From assembly GCA_035236585.1 (NCBI GenBank), contig CP141130.1, positions 34,669,501-34,733,500 on the forward strand: DNA of 64,000 nt, in the 5' to 3' direction. The position numbers and the translations under genes are program-made. The stretch comes from Warburgia ugandensis. Taxonomy: Eukaryota; Streptophyta; Magnoliopsida; Canellales; Canellaceae. This document shows, piece by piece, positions 46,151-56,137 of the stretch. Numbering within the stretch: the stretch's first letter is position 1; every line of letters begins with the position of its first letter. Below the pieces are notes generated by a model, which saw nothing but the letters and a program-made list of their open reading frames with translations, did not search any database and was not told the DNA's origin.

Positions 46151-48820
46151 TGTAATGCCCCGAGTCATTTAGGTTATTAAATTGGGCATTCTATAGGAAA
46201 TAAACTGTGTTGAATGTTTTACTTTATTTAAAATACTAAACTAAGGAATTTGTAAGAAAACTTAGTACCATTAGATTCTACTTGAAAAATGGAATCCAAC
46301 GCCTCAAAGAACGCCGAAAATGGAGTTCGTATGAAGAAGTTACGGCCGTTTAAAGATTAGGGGCATTTCTGTAATTTAAACAAAAAGACAGAAAACACAG
46401 GGGGCCGTTTTGATAACGGAACCCCATCTTCTTCTTCCTCTAAACTTCTCCAAAAACCTTGTTTCCAGAGGTTTCTGCCACCTGACAGCACCGCCATAGC
46501 AAGGCTATAAAAATCCCTATCTCCCCTCTCCTCAAAACATGTTTTTTTCGGTCATTTGGGACTAGGGTTTCCGGCAAAAATTGGAAACCCAGTTTCCCTA
46601 CGATTTTCGGCAACAGCCAGGCCTGAGTCAGGCCAACCATTCTTTTACCTGTCTTCCCATTCCCCTCTCTTCTCTTTTCCAATCTTGCTCGACAGTGGGG
46701 TTTTCCCCCTTCTTCATGGGTTCCAGACAACATGGATTTTCGGCAAGCGTAGAGGGAAAAGCATAGTGGGAAGAGGGGAGTCCCAGGCTACCCGCATAAA
46801 GTTTCTCTCCGTTTTGCTTCCTCCAAGCCAGATCCATGCTGGATTTGGTCTTTTCCCAGCCAGTTTTTCTAGCCGGCCCTGTATGAACAAGGCATCCTAA
46901 GGACGCCATGCTCCACGTGCGCCTGGGACAGGGTCCCTAGGATGGGATCCAGGCGTACGACAGTGCGTACACTGTCCCTGGTCCGGGTGCATGTGCGACA
47001 TGGGGCATGGGTCCTGGCTCGACGAGGATGCACTTGGTGCCCTGGGAGCTGAGATGCGCCATGCTACACCAAAGGTGCGTCTGTGCGATGCCATCCAGGG
47101 CGCGCATCATAGCGTGTCGCTTGAGCATGCATGTGCGTGTGCAAAACGTGGTCCCTGGCACGGTCTTTGGGTGCGCATGCATGGGAGGCGATCGCGGTTC
47201 AACCAGGATGCACGGGTATCCTGGGAACTGGGACACGTGGACCTAATGAGACTTTAAAGTTAGGATCAGAGGACAAATTATAGAGTTTAACTATTGAATA
47301 GTAGATCCATATCATAGGATCTAGCCTGACAATGAATTAGGCAAGGACCATGGACCCTTAAAGGCAGATCTACCGATCTGATGTCTAAATAGATTGAAAT
47401 TGATAAGGACTCCTTGTATCCATTCATATCTAGGAGTTTATAAATGAGTCCCAAGGATGGGTTGAGTGATGAAGGACGTGACTCCAGGAGACCTTGAGGT
47501 ATGTGCTCTATCGCTACTAGACTTTTTAAGAACCCATGATTGTTTTGAGAATGCATGTTTTAAGTTTAAGTTATATGACTTGTTTAGCATGACTTAATCT
47601 TATAAATGAATTCAGCATGTGTATGACAAATACATTATGCATAGACATGTTTTGCAAATAATTGCATATATTGCATGATTTGTGAGCATTGAGTTCTTGA
47701 AAAATTGCATGTCCTTGAGGGTTACCAAAAGACGCTAGAGTGCCCAAAAGACGCTGGGTAGGCAGTTGTGAGGGCCAGGCAGTTGTGAGGGACCCAAAGA
47801 GGACATGTTTTGAAAAAAGAGGTTTTCGCTTGTTTGATCTTATATGATTTGGGCTAATAAGCTTGTGGGCACTATGCCAAGAGGTCTAGGGTGGCCTCCC
47901 ATCCTCTACCACTATTAGGTGGAATGGGTACCATGCCCAAAATGGGCATGTCCCTGCTTCGACTGCATGTGGTTCAGGGGGCTACCACTGGTGTCACTGT
48001 ACTGGGTTGAAGTGTCATATGCCCTGTGGAGGCTATAACCCTGTGTCCTTAGGTACCCGGGGACCACATGACGGCGAGGTCGTGGGCATAGTGGGCCCTA
48101 TGGTTTGAGGATTTACTTGCATTCCATGTGGCATGACATGAGGCTGGTCGACCATACCATATATCCATGAGTTGGATTCAGTTGAGCATCTTATGCATAT
48201 CATTATGTTTATGATATATATATATATATATATATATGATACTTTCGACTTGGATTATGCGATTCTTTAAGTTGTCAGTATTCCAATTCGACAATGGTTT
48301 TTAATATCGATATTGAACATGATTGTTCGAGCATGCACATGTTTTAAAGAGCATATGATTTTAAACATAGCATGCATTGTAAAACTAGTAGTGATAGACT
48401 CCTACTGGGTATAGTATATACTCACCCAATCCTTAATATTTTTCAGGACAGCTCCATTCACGAGTAGAAGAGGCCTCAGGAAATGTTAGTGCTACGAGCA
48501 AGTAAATCAAGAAGAGACAATTATACATGTAAGTAAACACTCTACCCTTTGGACATGTATTTGTATTTACTTACAGTTGTCTTTGTGAGTCAGATTTGGA
48601 TAGACCTGGGAAAAACATTTATGAATTCTGAAGTTTTTCAAAAACTACTTTGGATGTTATGAAAGCAAATGACACTCGGGGTTTTCAAAATGAGTTTAAA
48701 ACAAAAGATTTTTTGCTGCATTGCATTGTTTTCATAAAATGGTTTTCAAATAGGGATGCATCCCACCTTAGGAATTAGATATTGCATTTAAAAATACATG
48801 GAAAAACCTGGGTCCTCACA
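46151..48820 (+). repeat. 3' LTR of element H (2670 bp), family-A-like in its centre
   Basis: It starts TGTAATGCCCCGAG and ends GGTCCTCACA. A TATA box (TATAAAAATC, 46506-46515) is followed by a CpG-rich block (about 46900-47240). From about 47500 to 48440 it closely follows the family-A LTR, including the core module (47850-48085), the GTCGACC-containing block and GGGTATAGTATATACTC (48408-48424). Its first 1.3 kb is only loosely related, and the last 380 bp is different from family A. Long frames on both strands in the GC-rich part have no recognisable domain. Confidence 0.85.
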
Positions 48821-48930
48821 AAAAGTGTGTATATGCTTAGAAGTGTACTGGGTTTTATAATTCTTCTCCTAGGATACCATAATATTAAGGTGTGATGGAG
48901 ATTTAATCAATATATTTTGGATGGTCAGGA
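48821..48930. other. Short spacer between elements H and A2
   Basis: 110 bp with nothing recognisable. Its last five bases are the left CAGGA duplication of A2. Confidence 0.6.
48926..48930. repeat. Target-site duplication CAGGA, left copy of A2
   Basis: CAGGA occurs here and at 58540-58544, exactly at the outer LTR ends. Confidence 0.93.
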
Positions 48931-51547
48931 TGTAATGACTCCAATTTTGTAACATTGAAATCCCAAGTTAGCAATGAAAAGTTCACTTTTTTGAGATAAG
49001 GGTATTTTGGTTATTTTACTATTCACCTTGACTGAACCTAGAAATTTGGTCTTAAAAATGGTACCATTAGGTGTGTCTCGGAAAAAGAAATCCAACAAGA
49101 CCAAAATCACCCAAAATGGAGTTAAAATGAGCAAGTTATGGCCCTTTGAAGTTTAGGGGCAAAAATGTAATTTTCATTAAAAACGGATTTAGCCTGAAAA
49201 ACACAGGGGCCTGTTTTGATACGGGCAGCCCCTTTCTTCAACGTCCTAGAGGGTTCTAGAACGATGGTGTTTGGAGGAGAAATCACCGCCATTCTGGAGG
49301 TTTCTCCACTGCCATTCAAGGGCGGTGAGAGCCCCCTCAAGAAGCCTCTTATAGCTATATAAATAGAGCTCTTGGGCGCCTCTAATGGAAGCCCAAAAGC
49401 TTGGGAAAAAACCAATTTTGGAGAAGCAACCAAGAGGAGAAACGTGGAGAAAAACCCAGCAATGAGCCAGGTATGCCCAAAATCCCTCCAAACCCGTCTT
49501 CCCATTAGTCCTAGGCTAAGTTTCCCTAAGTTTTTGCATGAAAAATCATCCAAAAATGAGCCCTGGAGAGTCACAAAGGACCCAGGGACGATCCCTAGGG
49601 CGCACTGGTTCGACCTTGTTGAACCAGGGCGTCCCGAGGACGCCCTAGTCCCCCACTGAACGAAACACTCCCCACTGAGCGAAACACGTCGTTCGCATTC
49701 GTGAGAAACCAACGGGCACGTCCGTGGACGCGCCCGCAAATGAAAAAGTCAGGTGGGAAATCCAGCGCATTTGCAGATGCGCCCGCTGAGGCGCATGCTG
49801 CTGACACGGGACGCGTTAGCGTCCCAGGCTTCCACCTTGCTTCGTTTGACCCTTTTATGTACACACGGCACTAAAAGGGCTGTAACTTGAGATATAAAGC
49901 TCCGATTGAGGCGCTGCGAAAGGCGTTGTGCCCATGTCGACGATGTGGACACACCTAAACTATAAAATACTTGATCAAGGCCCAATATAAGGTGGGCATG
50001 ACACTTAGACTATGATAGTGGCGCGGGGCCACTAAATCCTTGAAAACTTGATGATACCAAGGCCCAATTAGGACCTTCGGACACCCATAGGCATGGGGAT
50101 GAACCCTTAATGCCTAAGTAGTAAGACCAACCACTCTAAAACCTATAAAAGATAGGCCAAACTAACCTTGATTCCCCAAACCATGTTCAGGAGCATACGA
50201 GGACAAGGGGATTAGCGCGACCTAGCCAGGTAGGTGCTCTATCGCTACTAGACTTTTAAATAGAGCCATGATTGTTTTGAATGCATGTTTTAAGTATAAG
50301 TTATATGATTTGTTTAGTATAACTTAATCTTATAAACGAATTTAGCGTACATATGATAAATGCTCTATGCATAGATATGTTTTACAAATAATTACATATA
50401 CATTATGCATAGATATGTTTTGCAAACAATTGCATACATTGTATGATTTGTGAGCAGTGAGCAGTGAGTTTTTGAAAGATTGCATGTCCTTGAGGGTTAC
50501 CAAAAGACGCTGGAGTGCCCAAAAGATGCTGGGTAGGCAGTGGTGAGGGCCAGGTAGTTGTGAGGGACCCAAAGAGGATAGGTTTTGAAAAAGAGGTTTT
50601 CGCTTGTTTGATCTGATATGATTTGGGCTGATAAGCTCGTAGGCGCTATGCCGAGAGGTTTGGGTTGGCCTCCAGCCTCTACCACTATTAGGTGGATGGG
50701 TACCACGCCCAAAAAGGGCAACATCCCTACGTCGACTGCATGTCGTTCTGGGGGCTACCACTGGTGTCACGGCACTGGGTCGACGTGTAATATTCCCCGT
50801 TGAGGCTATGACCAAGTGTCCCTAAGTACTTGGGAACCACACGGCGGCGAGGTCATGGGCATAGTTGGACCCTATGGTTTGAGGATTTTTTTGCATTGCA
50901 TATGACATGACATGAGGTTGGTCGACCATACTATATATCCATGAGTTAGATTCAGTGGAACATCTTATGCACACCATTATGTAATGATATATATATATAT
51001 ATATATATGATACTTTCGACTTGGATTATGTGATTTCTTTAAGTCGTCAATATTCCAATTCGATGATGGTTTTTAATCTCGATATTGAACTTGAGTGTTC
51101 AGACATGAACATGTTTTGAAAGAGCATATAATTTTAAACTTTGCATGCATTATAAAACTAGTAGTGATGGACTCCTACTGAGTATAGTATATACTCACCC
51201 AATTCTCAACATTTTTCAAACACAAAGTAAACACTTAAGGGCAAGGAACGCTTGTGACAAAAGACACCCAGACTAAGTGCAAGTAAGTAAACCCCTACCA
51301 TATCTTTCAATGTTACTTGATTGTAGTTACTCTCTATAGCTGAGGCGGTGACTAACACTTTCTTGGGAATAGATTCAATTTAAAATTATGCCATGGCTAG
51401 ATAATTTGAAAATGTGTTTTGACACTCGGGGTTTTTATGAAAGATTGTTTTCCAAAAAAAAAATATTTTCATGCATTTCATATTTATAAAACAAGAGATC
51501 TCGCCTTTTTATCAAATTTGCATCATATAAAAACTCGAGTCGTCATA
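48931..51547 (+). repeat. 5' LTR of A2 (2617 bp)
   Basis: It starts TGTAATGACTCC and ends CGTCATA; the terminal TA should be CA and has probably mutated. TATA box TATATAAATAG at 49356-49366. CpG-rich block about 49620-49860 with hairpins. Conserved core module about 50640-50865, a (TA)n run near 50990, and the palindrome GAGTATA-GTA-TATACTC at 51180-51196. A 205-codon minus-strand frame (49122-49739) and other frames within it are regarded as chance. Confidence 0.92.
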
Positions 51548-51549
51548 GT

Positions 51550-51561
51550 TCGTATCAGAGC
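51550..51561 (+). promoter_or_regulatory. Primer-binding site of A2
   Basis: It reads TCGTATCAGAGC, 11 of 12 bases of the Met-tRNA complement. The second base differs, as it also does in element I (61881). Confidence 0.82.
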
Positions 51562-51687
51562 GCTGTTTGACATTACTCACAGCCCAGTTATGAGGAGAAT
51601 AACTTATAATCAAGTTTCATCCATGAAAGAGTAAGGGGTAATAGGATAACACATACTAAGGTTTGGTAAATTATCTTGTGATTACAG

Positions 51688-52700
51688 ATGCCTAAGAAGA
51701 AAGGAAGCAATGTTCCAAGACCTGAAGCCCCACCAGTGGACTCCACTAGGTCGGGCAATGGGATGGCTGAATTGTTCCAGCAATTCCTACAGAATATGGG
51801 ACAATACATGAATAGTCAAAGCCAAAACCCCTACCACACGAGATCCTTCCCCTAATAAAGAGATAGATAGGACTGAGGTTCAGTTAGAAAGGTTTTAGAA
51901 ATTAGCTCCCTCATTCATAGGAGAAGATGAAGCATCTACAGCTGAAAAATGGTTAATTGATATTGAAAAGATATTTAAAGCCATGAACATAGCTGAAGAA
52001 AGAAAAGTACCCATGGCCACATTTGTGTTTAGAGGAGAGGCTACCTTTTGGTGGGAAACAGCAGAAAGGACTTATTTTGACCAGCGAGAAACAATAGGAT
52101 GGGAAGAGTTTAAAAAGGTCTTTAATGACAAATATTATCCTAAACACATAAGAAAACAGAAAGAAAAGGAATTTATGGACTTAGAACAAGGAAATATGAC
52201 TGTCCAATAGTATGAAAGTAGATTCATTAGCCTCCGAAGATTTGCACCACGTGCTTGTGCTGATGAGGAAGATGCGGTAGAACGATTTGTAGATGGGCTT
52301 AACCCAGGACTCAGGAACAGAGTTCTAGGTTTCCAACCTTCCACAGTAGCCAAAGCTGTAGAGATGGCCTCCCTATACGAAAAAGATTATTAAAGGAACC
52401 AGGCAATAAAGGAAAATAAGAACATCAACACCATGAGAAATAACGGAAAGAGACCATTTTAGTCATCTGGACCCAGGCCACCTTTCAAGAAGCCGTTTGA
52501 AAACAAAGGAAGAAGACCAGATTGGAAGGCATGCCCTAGGTGTAACAGAAATCATTCAGGCAAACCATGTCCCACTTTCAACATCACTTGCTATAGTTGT
52601 GGAGAATTAGGACATTTTGCTAGTAATTGTCCAAAAAGGAAACTACAAGAGTGTAAAGAAGATCAAGTTCCAAAAAGCCAAGGACGTGTCTTTACCCTCA
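51688..52700 (+). pseudogene. A2 gag, broken
   Basis: Gag would form the cytoplasmic particle and bind RNA. The ATG at 51688 begins MPKKKGSN; the same start is inferred for A1. A frameshift near 51820-51840 and stops at 51896 (TAG), 52208 (TAG), 52391 (TAA) and 52460 (TAG) break it. All four stops fit Gln codons changed by C to T. The gag domain is open from 51983 (EATFWWETAERTYF) to 52210, and continues as RFVDGLNPGLR near 52285. The nucleocapsid has two zinc knuckles: CPRCNRNHSGKPC (from 52532), with three rather than four residues before the His, and the standard CYSCGELGHFASNC (52589-52630). A1's copy of the same region is more intact. Confidence 0.9.
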
Positions 52701-53284
52701 CTTCTAGTCAAGCCCAGGCTTCAAATGCAGTAGTTGAAGGTATTCTTTCTATCTATGATACACCTGCTAAAGTTCTATTTGATACAGGCTCCACTCATTC
52801 TTTCATATGCTGGGAGTTTGCATCATCCTTGGACATTATACCACAGGACCTGGACTTAACTCTAGAAGTCATGACTCCTGTAGGCTAGGCACTTCCCACC
52901 TATTCTTATCTCTAGGATGTCTCCATTTTGATTAAGGACCATTTGCTACATGCCAATCTTATTCACTTAGATATGAATGACTTCGACATCATCCTAGGTA
53001 TGGACTGGCTAGCCTTTCATCAAGCCTTTGTTGATTGCCACCAGAAACGTGTCACTTTTACCCTACTTAATGGAGACACTTTCACTCTCCAAGGAAAAAA
53101 GGATTATTCTGGAGCGTGTGTTATTTCTGCCTTGAAAGCAATTAAGCACATTGCTCAAGGATGCCCCTTCTTCTTAGCCAAGATTGAATCTGTTGAGAGT
53201 CCCCAACCAAAGCTAGAGGATGTCGAGGTAGTTCGAGAATTTCCTGACGTATTCCTTGAGGAATACCAGGTCTACCTCTACTAA
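52700..53284 (+). pseudogene. A2 aspartic protease, broken
   Basis: The retropepsin that cuts Gag-Pol. The active site VLFDTGSTHSF has its Asp at 52781-52783. Stops at 52886-52888 and 52913-52915 (both TAG, from Gln) interrupt it. Beyond them the frame is open from 52928 to 53284, with DFDIILGMDWLAFHQAFVDC (near 52980), the conserved segment after protease. It ends in [12 protein letters not shown], which should lead into RT, but a 1-base loss just before 53266 shifts the frame and produces the stop at 53284. Confidence 0.88.
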
Positions 53285-54712
53285 GAGAAATTGAGTTTAT
53301 CATTGAGCTTATACCCGGTACTTCCCCCATTTCCAAAGCTCCTTACCGAATGGCTCCTGCAGAACTAAAAGAATTGAAGACCCAGTTACAGGAACTACTT
53401 GACAAAGGGTTCATATGACCTAGCGTATCTCCGTAGGGAGCTCTAGTCCTTTTTGTTAAGAAAAAGGATGGCTCCATGAGATTGTGCATAGACTATCGGA
53501 TGCTAAATAGCGTCACCATTAAGAATAAGTACCCCCTTCCCCAAATTGATGATCTTTTCGATCAACTTTAGTCAGCCAGAGTCTTCTCTAAGATTGATCT
53601 ACGATCCAGATACCATCAACTTCGAGTTAGAGAAGAAGATATTCCCAAGACAGCCTTCAGGACTCGATACAACCATTATGAATTCAGAGTGATGTCCTTT
53701 GGTTTAACTAATGCTCCAACCGCGTTTATGGACCTCATGAACAAGGTGTTTAAGGAGTACGTAGATAAATTCATCATACTGTTTGTGGATGATATCTTGA
53801 TATATTCAGAAACTCCTGAAGACCATGAGGAACATCTAAGGATAACATTAAGCACCCTACGAGCACACAAGTTATATGCAAAATTCAGTAAGTGTGAGTT
53901 TTGGCTGGAAAAGGTTAATTTCTTAGGACACATTATTTCTCGGGATGGCATAGTAGTTGACCCCGCTAAGGTTGAATCAGTACAGAACTGGGAAAGACCT
54001 AAAATAGTCACAGAAATAAGAAGCTTCTTAGTACTTTCCGGATATTATAGGAGATTCATCGAGGGTTTTTCACAAATTGCTTTACCTCTAACTAAGCTGA
54101 CCAGGAAAGACATAAGATTTGAATGGACTGATAAATGTGAGGAAAGCTTCCAGGAACTAAAGAGAAGGTTAACTACAGCACTTGTCCTTACCTTACCTTC
54201 AGGAAGTGGCGGATTTGAGATATACAGCGATGCCACGCACAAGGACTAGTGTACTTATGCAACATGGGAAGGTAATTGCTTATGCTTCTCGGCAACTTAA
54301 GAAGCATCAAGTCAATTATCCGACCCATGACTTGGAATTAGCGGCCATAGTCTTTGCCTTGCGAATCTGGAGACATTATTTATATGGGGAAAAGTTTGAA
54401 GTTTTTACAGATCATAAGAGTCTTAAATATATCTTTTCCCAACAAGACTTAAACATGCGACAAAGAAGATGGATGGAATACCTAAAAGACTATGACTTCT
54501 CCATTCATTATCACCTTGGAAAGGCTAATGTGGTAGCTGATGCATTAAGTAGAAAAACCCAAGGGGTGTGTGTAAGTTTATTAACTAAGAGATGGAAGCT
54601 ATTACAAGAAGTAATCACATGGAAACCAGATATAAGTAAGCACAAGATCGTTATGGCAGGTCTAACAATAAAGTCAGCTGTTAATGAAAAGGTTAAGCAA
54701 GAACAGAAGTGA
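53285..54712 (+). pseudogene. A2 reverse transcriptase and RNase H, broken
   Basis: RT copies the element RNA to DNA and RNase H removes the RNA. RT motifs are visible in order: [36 protein letters not shown] (Asp 53595-53597), [21 protein letters not shown], and the active site FVDDILIYS (53782-53808) with both Asp kept. Stops are at 53416 (TGA), 53434 and 53569 (TAG). The frame is then open from 53689 to 54249 (186 codons). The RNase H start [11 protein letters not shown] runs into a 1-base frameshift near 54240 and continues in another frame (54182-54712) as [25 protein letters not shown], then [13 protein letters not shown]. Most catalytic residues are present, but no product could be made in one piece. 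Confidence 0.93.
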
Positions 54713-56086
54713 GATCTGGATATGCAAGCTTTCATAGGAAAACTAGGGTTTACTAAAGAGGAAGATGGTAGCATCTACATGCAAGGAAGATTAGTGGTAC
54801 CAACTAATGAAGAGTTAAAACAAGAAATCATAAAAGAGGCTCATCGGTCTAAGTATACTATACACCTGGGAGGAACTAAGATGTACCAAAACTTAAAGAA
54901 ACAATATTGGTGGGATGGTATGAAAAGTGACATAGGGTAATTTCTGGCAAAGTGTCTAACATGTCAACAAGTAAAGGCTGAACATCAAAGACCTGCGGGA
55001 TTGTTACAACCCCTTGAGTTACCCGAATGGAAATGGGACCATATTACCATGGACTTCATCGTAGGGTTACCCAGGACCTCTAAGGGTCATGACATGATCT
55101 AGGTAATTAATGATAGATTGACTAAGACATCCCATTTCCTTCCTATACGCCATACCCAATCCATTGACAGCCTATCTCAGCTATACATCAAAGAGATAGT
55201 GAGTCTACATGGCATACCCCTTAGTATCACTTCAAATAGGGATAGCCGCTTCACTTCACAACTCTGGAAGTTCGTCCAAAAATCCTAAGGATCTTCCTTG
55301 AACTATAGCACAGCCTTCCATCCACAGACCGATGGACAGTCAGAGCGCACGATCTAGATAGTCAAAGATATGTTACGAACCTGTGCCCTCGATTGGAAGC
55401 AGAGCTGGGATGAAAACCTACCGCTAGTCGAGTTGGCATACAACAATAGCTTTCAGTCGAGCATTGGCATGGCTTCGTACGAGGCGCTCTATGGGAGACC
55501 CTGTCGATCACCCACCAGTTGGAGTGAAGTTGGAGAGTCCAGGGTACTCCAGTCTGAGTTGGTGGAGCAATGCATCGAGAAGGTCAAACTCATAAGAAGA
55601 CGCCTCCTCATAGCTCAAAGCCGCCAAAAGAGCTATGTTGATCGAAGGAGGAAACCATTAGAATTTGACATAGGAGAGCACGTTTTCCTGAAGATATCTC
55701 TCACTAAAGGAGTTATGCGGTTCGGTATCAAAGGCAAGCTTAGTCCGTGTTATATAGGACCTTTTATAATCTTGGAGAAAGTGGGAAAAGTGGCCTACAG
55801 GATCGCACTACCCCCTCAGCTATCTGAAGTGCATAACGTATTCCATATATCTATGCTAAGGAGGTACGTGCCTGACCTTGCTCATGTCATCAACCAGGTA
55901 CCCAGAGAGTTGACAGAGGATCTCAAGCTAGAGATGAGACCAGTTGAGATCCGGGATCGTAAGAGTAAGAAGCTGCAGAATAAGGACATACACTTAGTCA
56001 AAGTTTTGTGGAGAAATGCACACATGGAAGAAGAGACTTGGGAACTAGAGTCAGAAATGCGAGAAAAGTACCCTGAGATCTTTTAA
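54713..56086 (+). pseudogene. A2 integrase with chromodomain-like C terminus, broken
   Basis: Integrase joins the element cDNA to host DNA. The zinc-binding part (54722-54970) has the His-His-Cys-Cys pattern (HRSKYTIH then CLTCQQ). The core begins [11 protein letters not shown] (first Asp near 55050). The second catalytic Asp is replaced by Asn at 55235-55237 (TSNRDSRF). The Glu is present in TDGQSERTI (near 55340). Stops lie at 54938, 55100, 55286 and 55355. The C-terminal 238 codons (55370-56086) are open and contain ENLPLVELAYNN, GRPCRSPTSW, FGIKGKLSPCYIGPF, HNVFHISMLRRYVPD, then the chromodomain-like KVLWRNAHMEEETWELESE. That tail, thought to guide insertion to chromatin, supports a chromovirus. 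The long open C-terminal frame shows its decay has been patchy. Confidence 0.93.
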
Positions 56087-56124
56087 CTGTATATATTGTA
56101 GAATTTTGGGGGAAAAATTTCCCT

Positions 56125-56137
56125 AAGGGGGTAAGAA
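56125..56137 (+). promoter_or_regulatory. Polypurine tract of A2
   Basis: AAGGGGGTAAGAA directly precedes the 3' LTR start. It would be the primer for plus-strand DNA synthesis. Confidence 0.78.

Larger units (their letters stand above)
42368..48820 (+). mobile_element. Element H: long-LTR gypsy-type element with truncated 5' LTR and no recognisable coding
   Basis: The 5' LTR remnant (42368-42650) and the end of the 3' LTR (48538-48820) are about 283 bp each and nearly the same. A perfect Met-tRNA primer site follows at 42653, and a purine-rich tract (46138-46150) precedes the 3' LTR at 46151. The 3.5 kb between has no reading frame longer than about 76 codons and no gag, protease or RT motif I can defend. 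The element is therefore either very decayed or a non-autonomous derivative that relied on a relative. The first 5 bases after it are AAAAG; the left duplication is lost with the truncated LTR. Confidence 0.75.

Noticed and set aside
46437..47257. Several overlapping frames of 60-114 codons on both strands
   Set aside because: They lie in the GC-rich part of the H 3' LTR. Overlap on both strands and lack of domains point to composition, not coding.
49122..49739. 205-codon minus-strand open frame in the A2 5' LTR
   Set aside because: It lies across the TATA box and GC-rich block of an LTR. The 3' LTR copy does not keep it open over its length, and no domain is recognisable. The length is explained by GC-rich composition.
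50342..50815. 157-codon minus-strand frame, repeated at 57355-57810
   Set aside because: It is antisense to the conserved core of the A2 LTRs. The two LTRs share it by descent, and the frames differ by indels. No domain seen.
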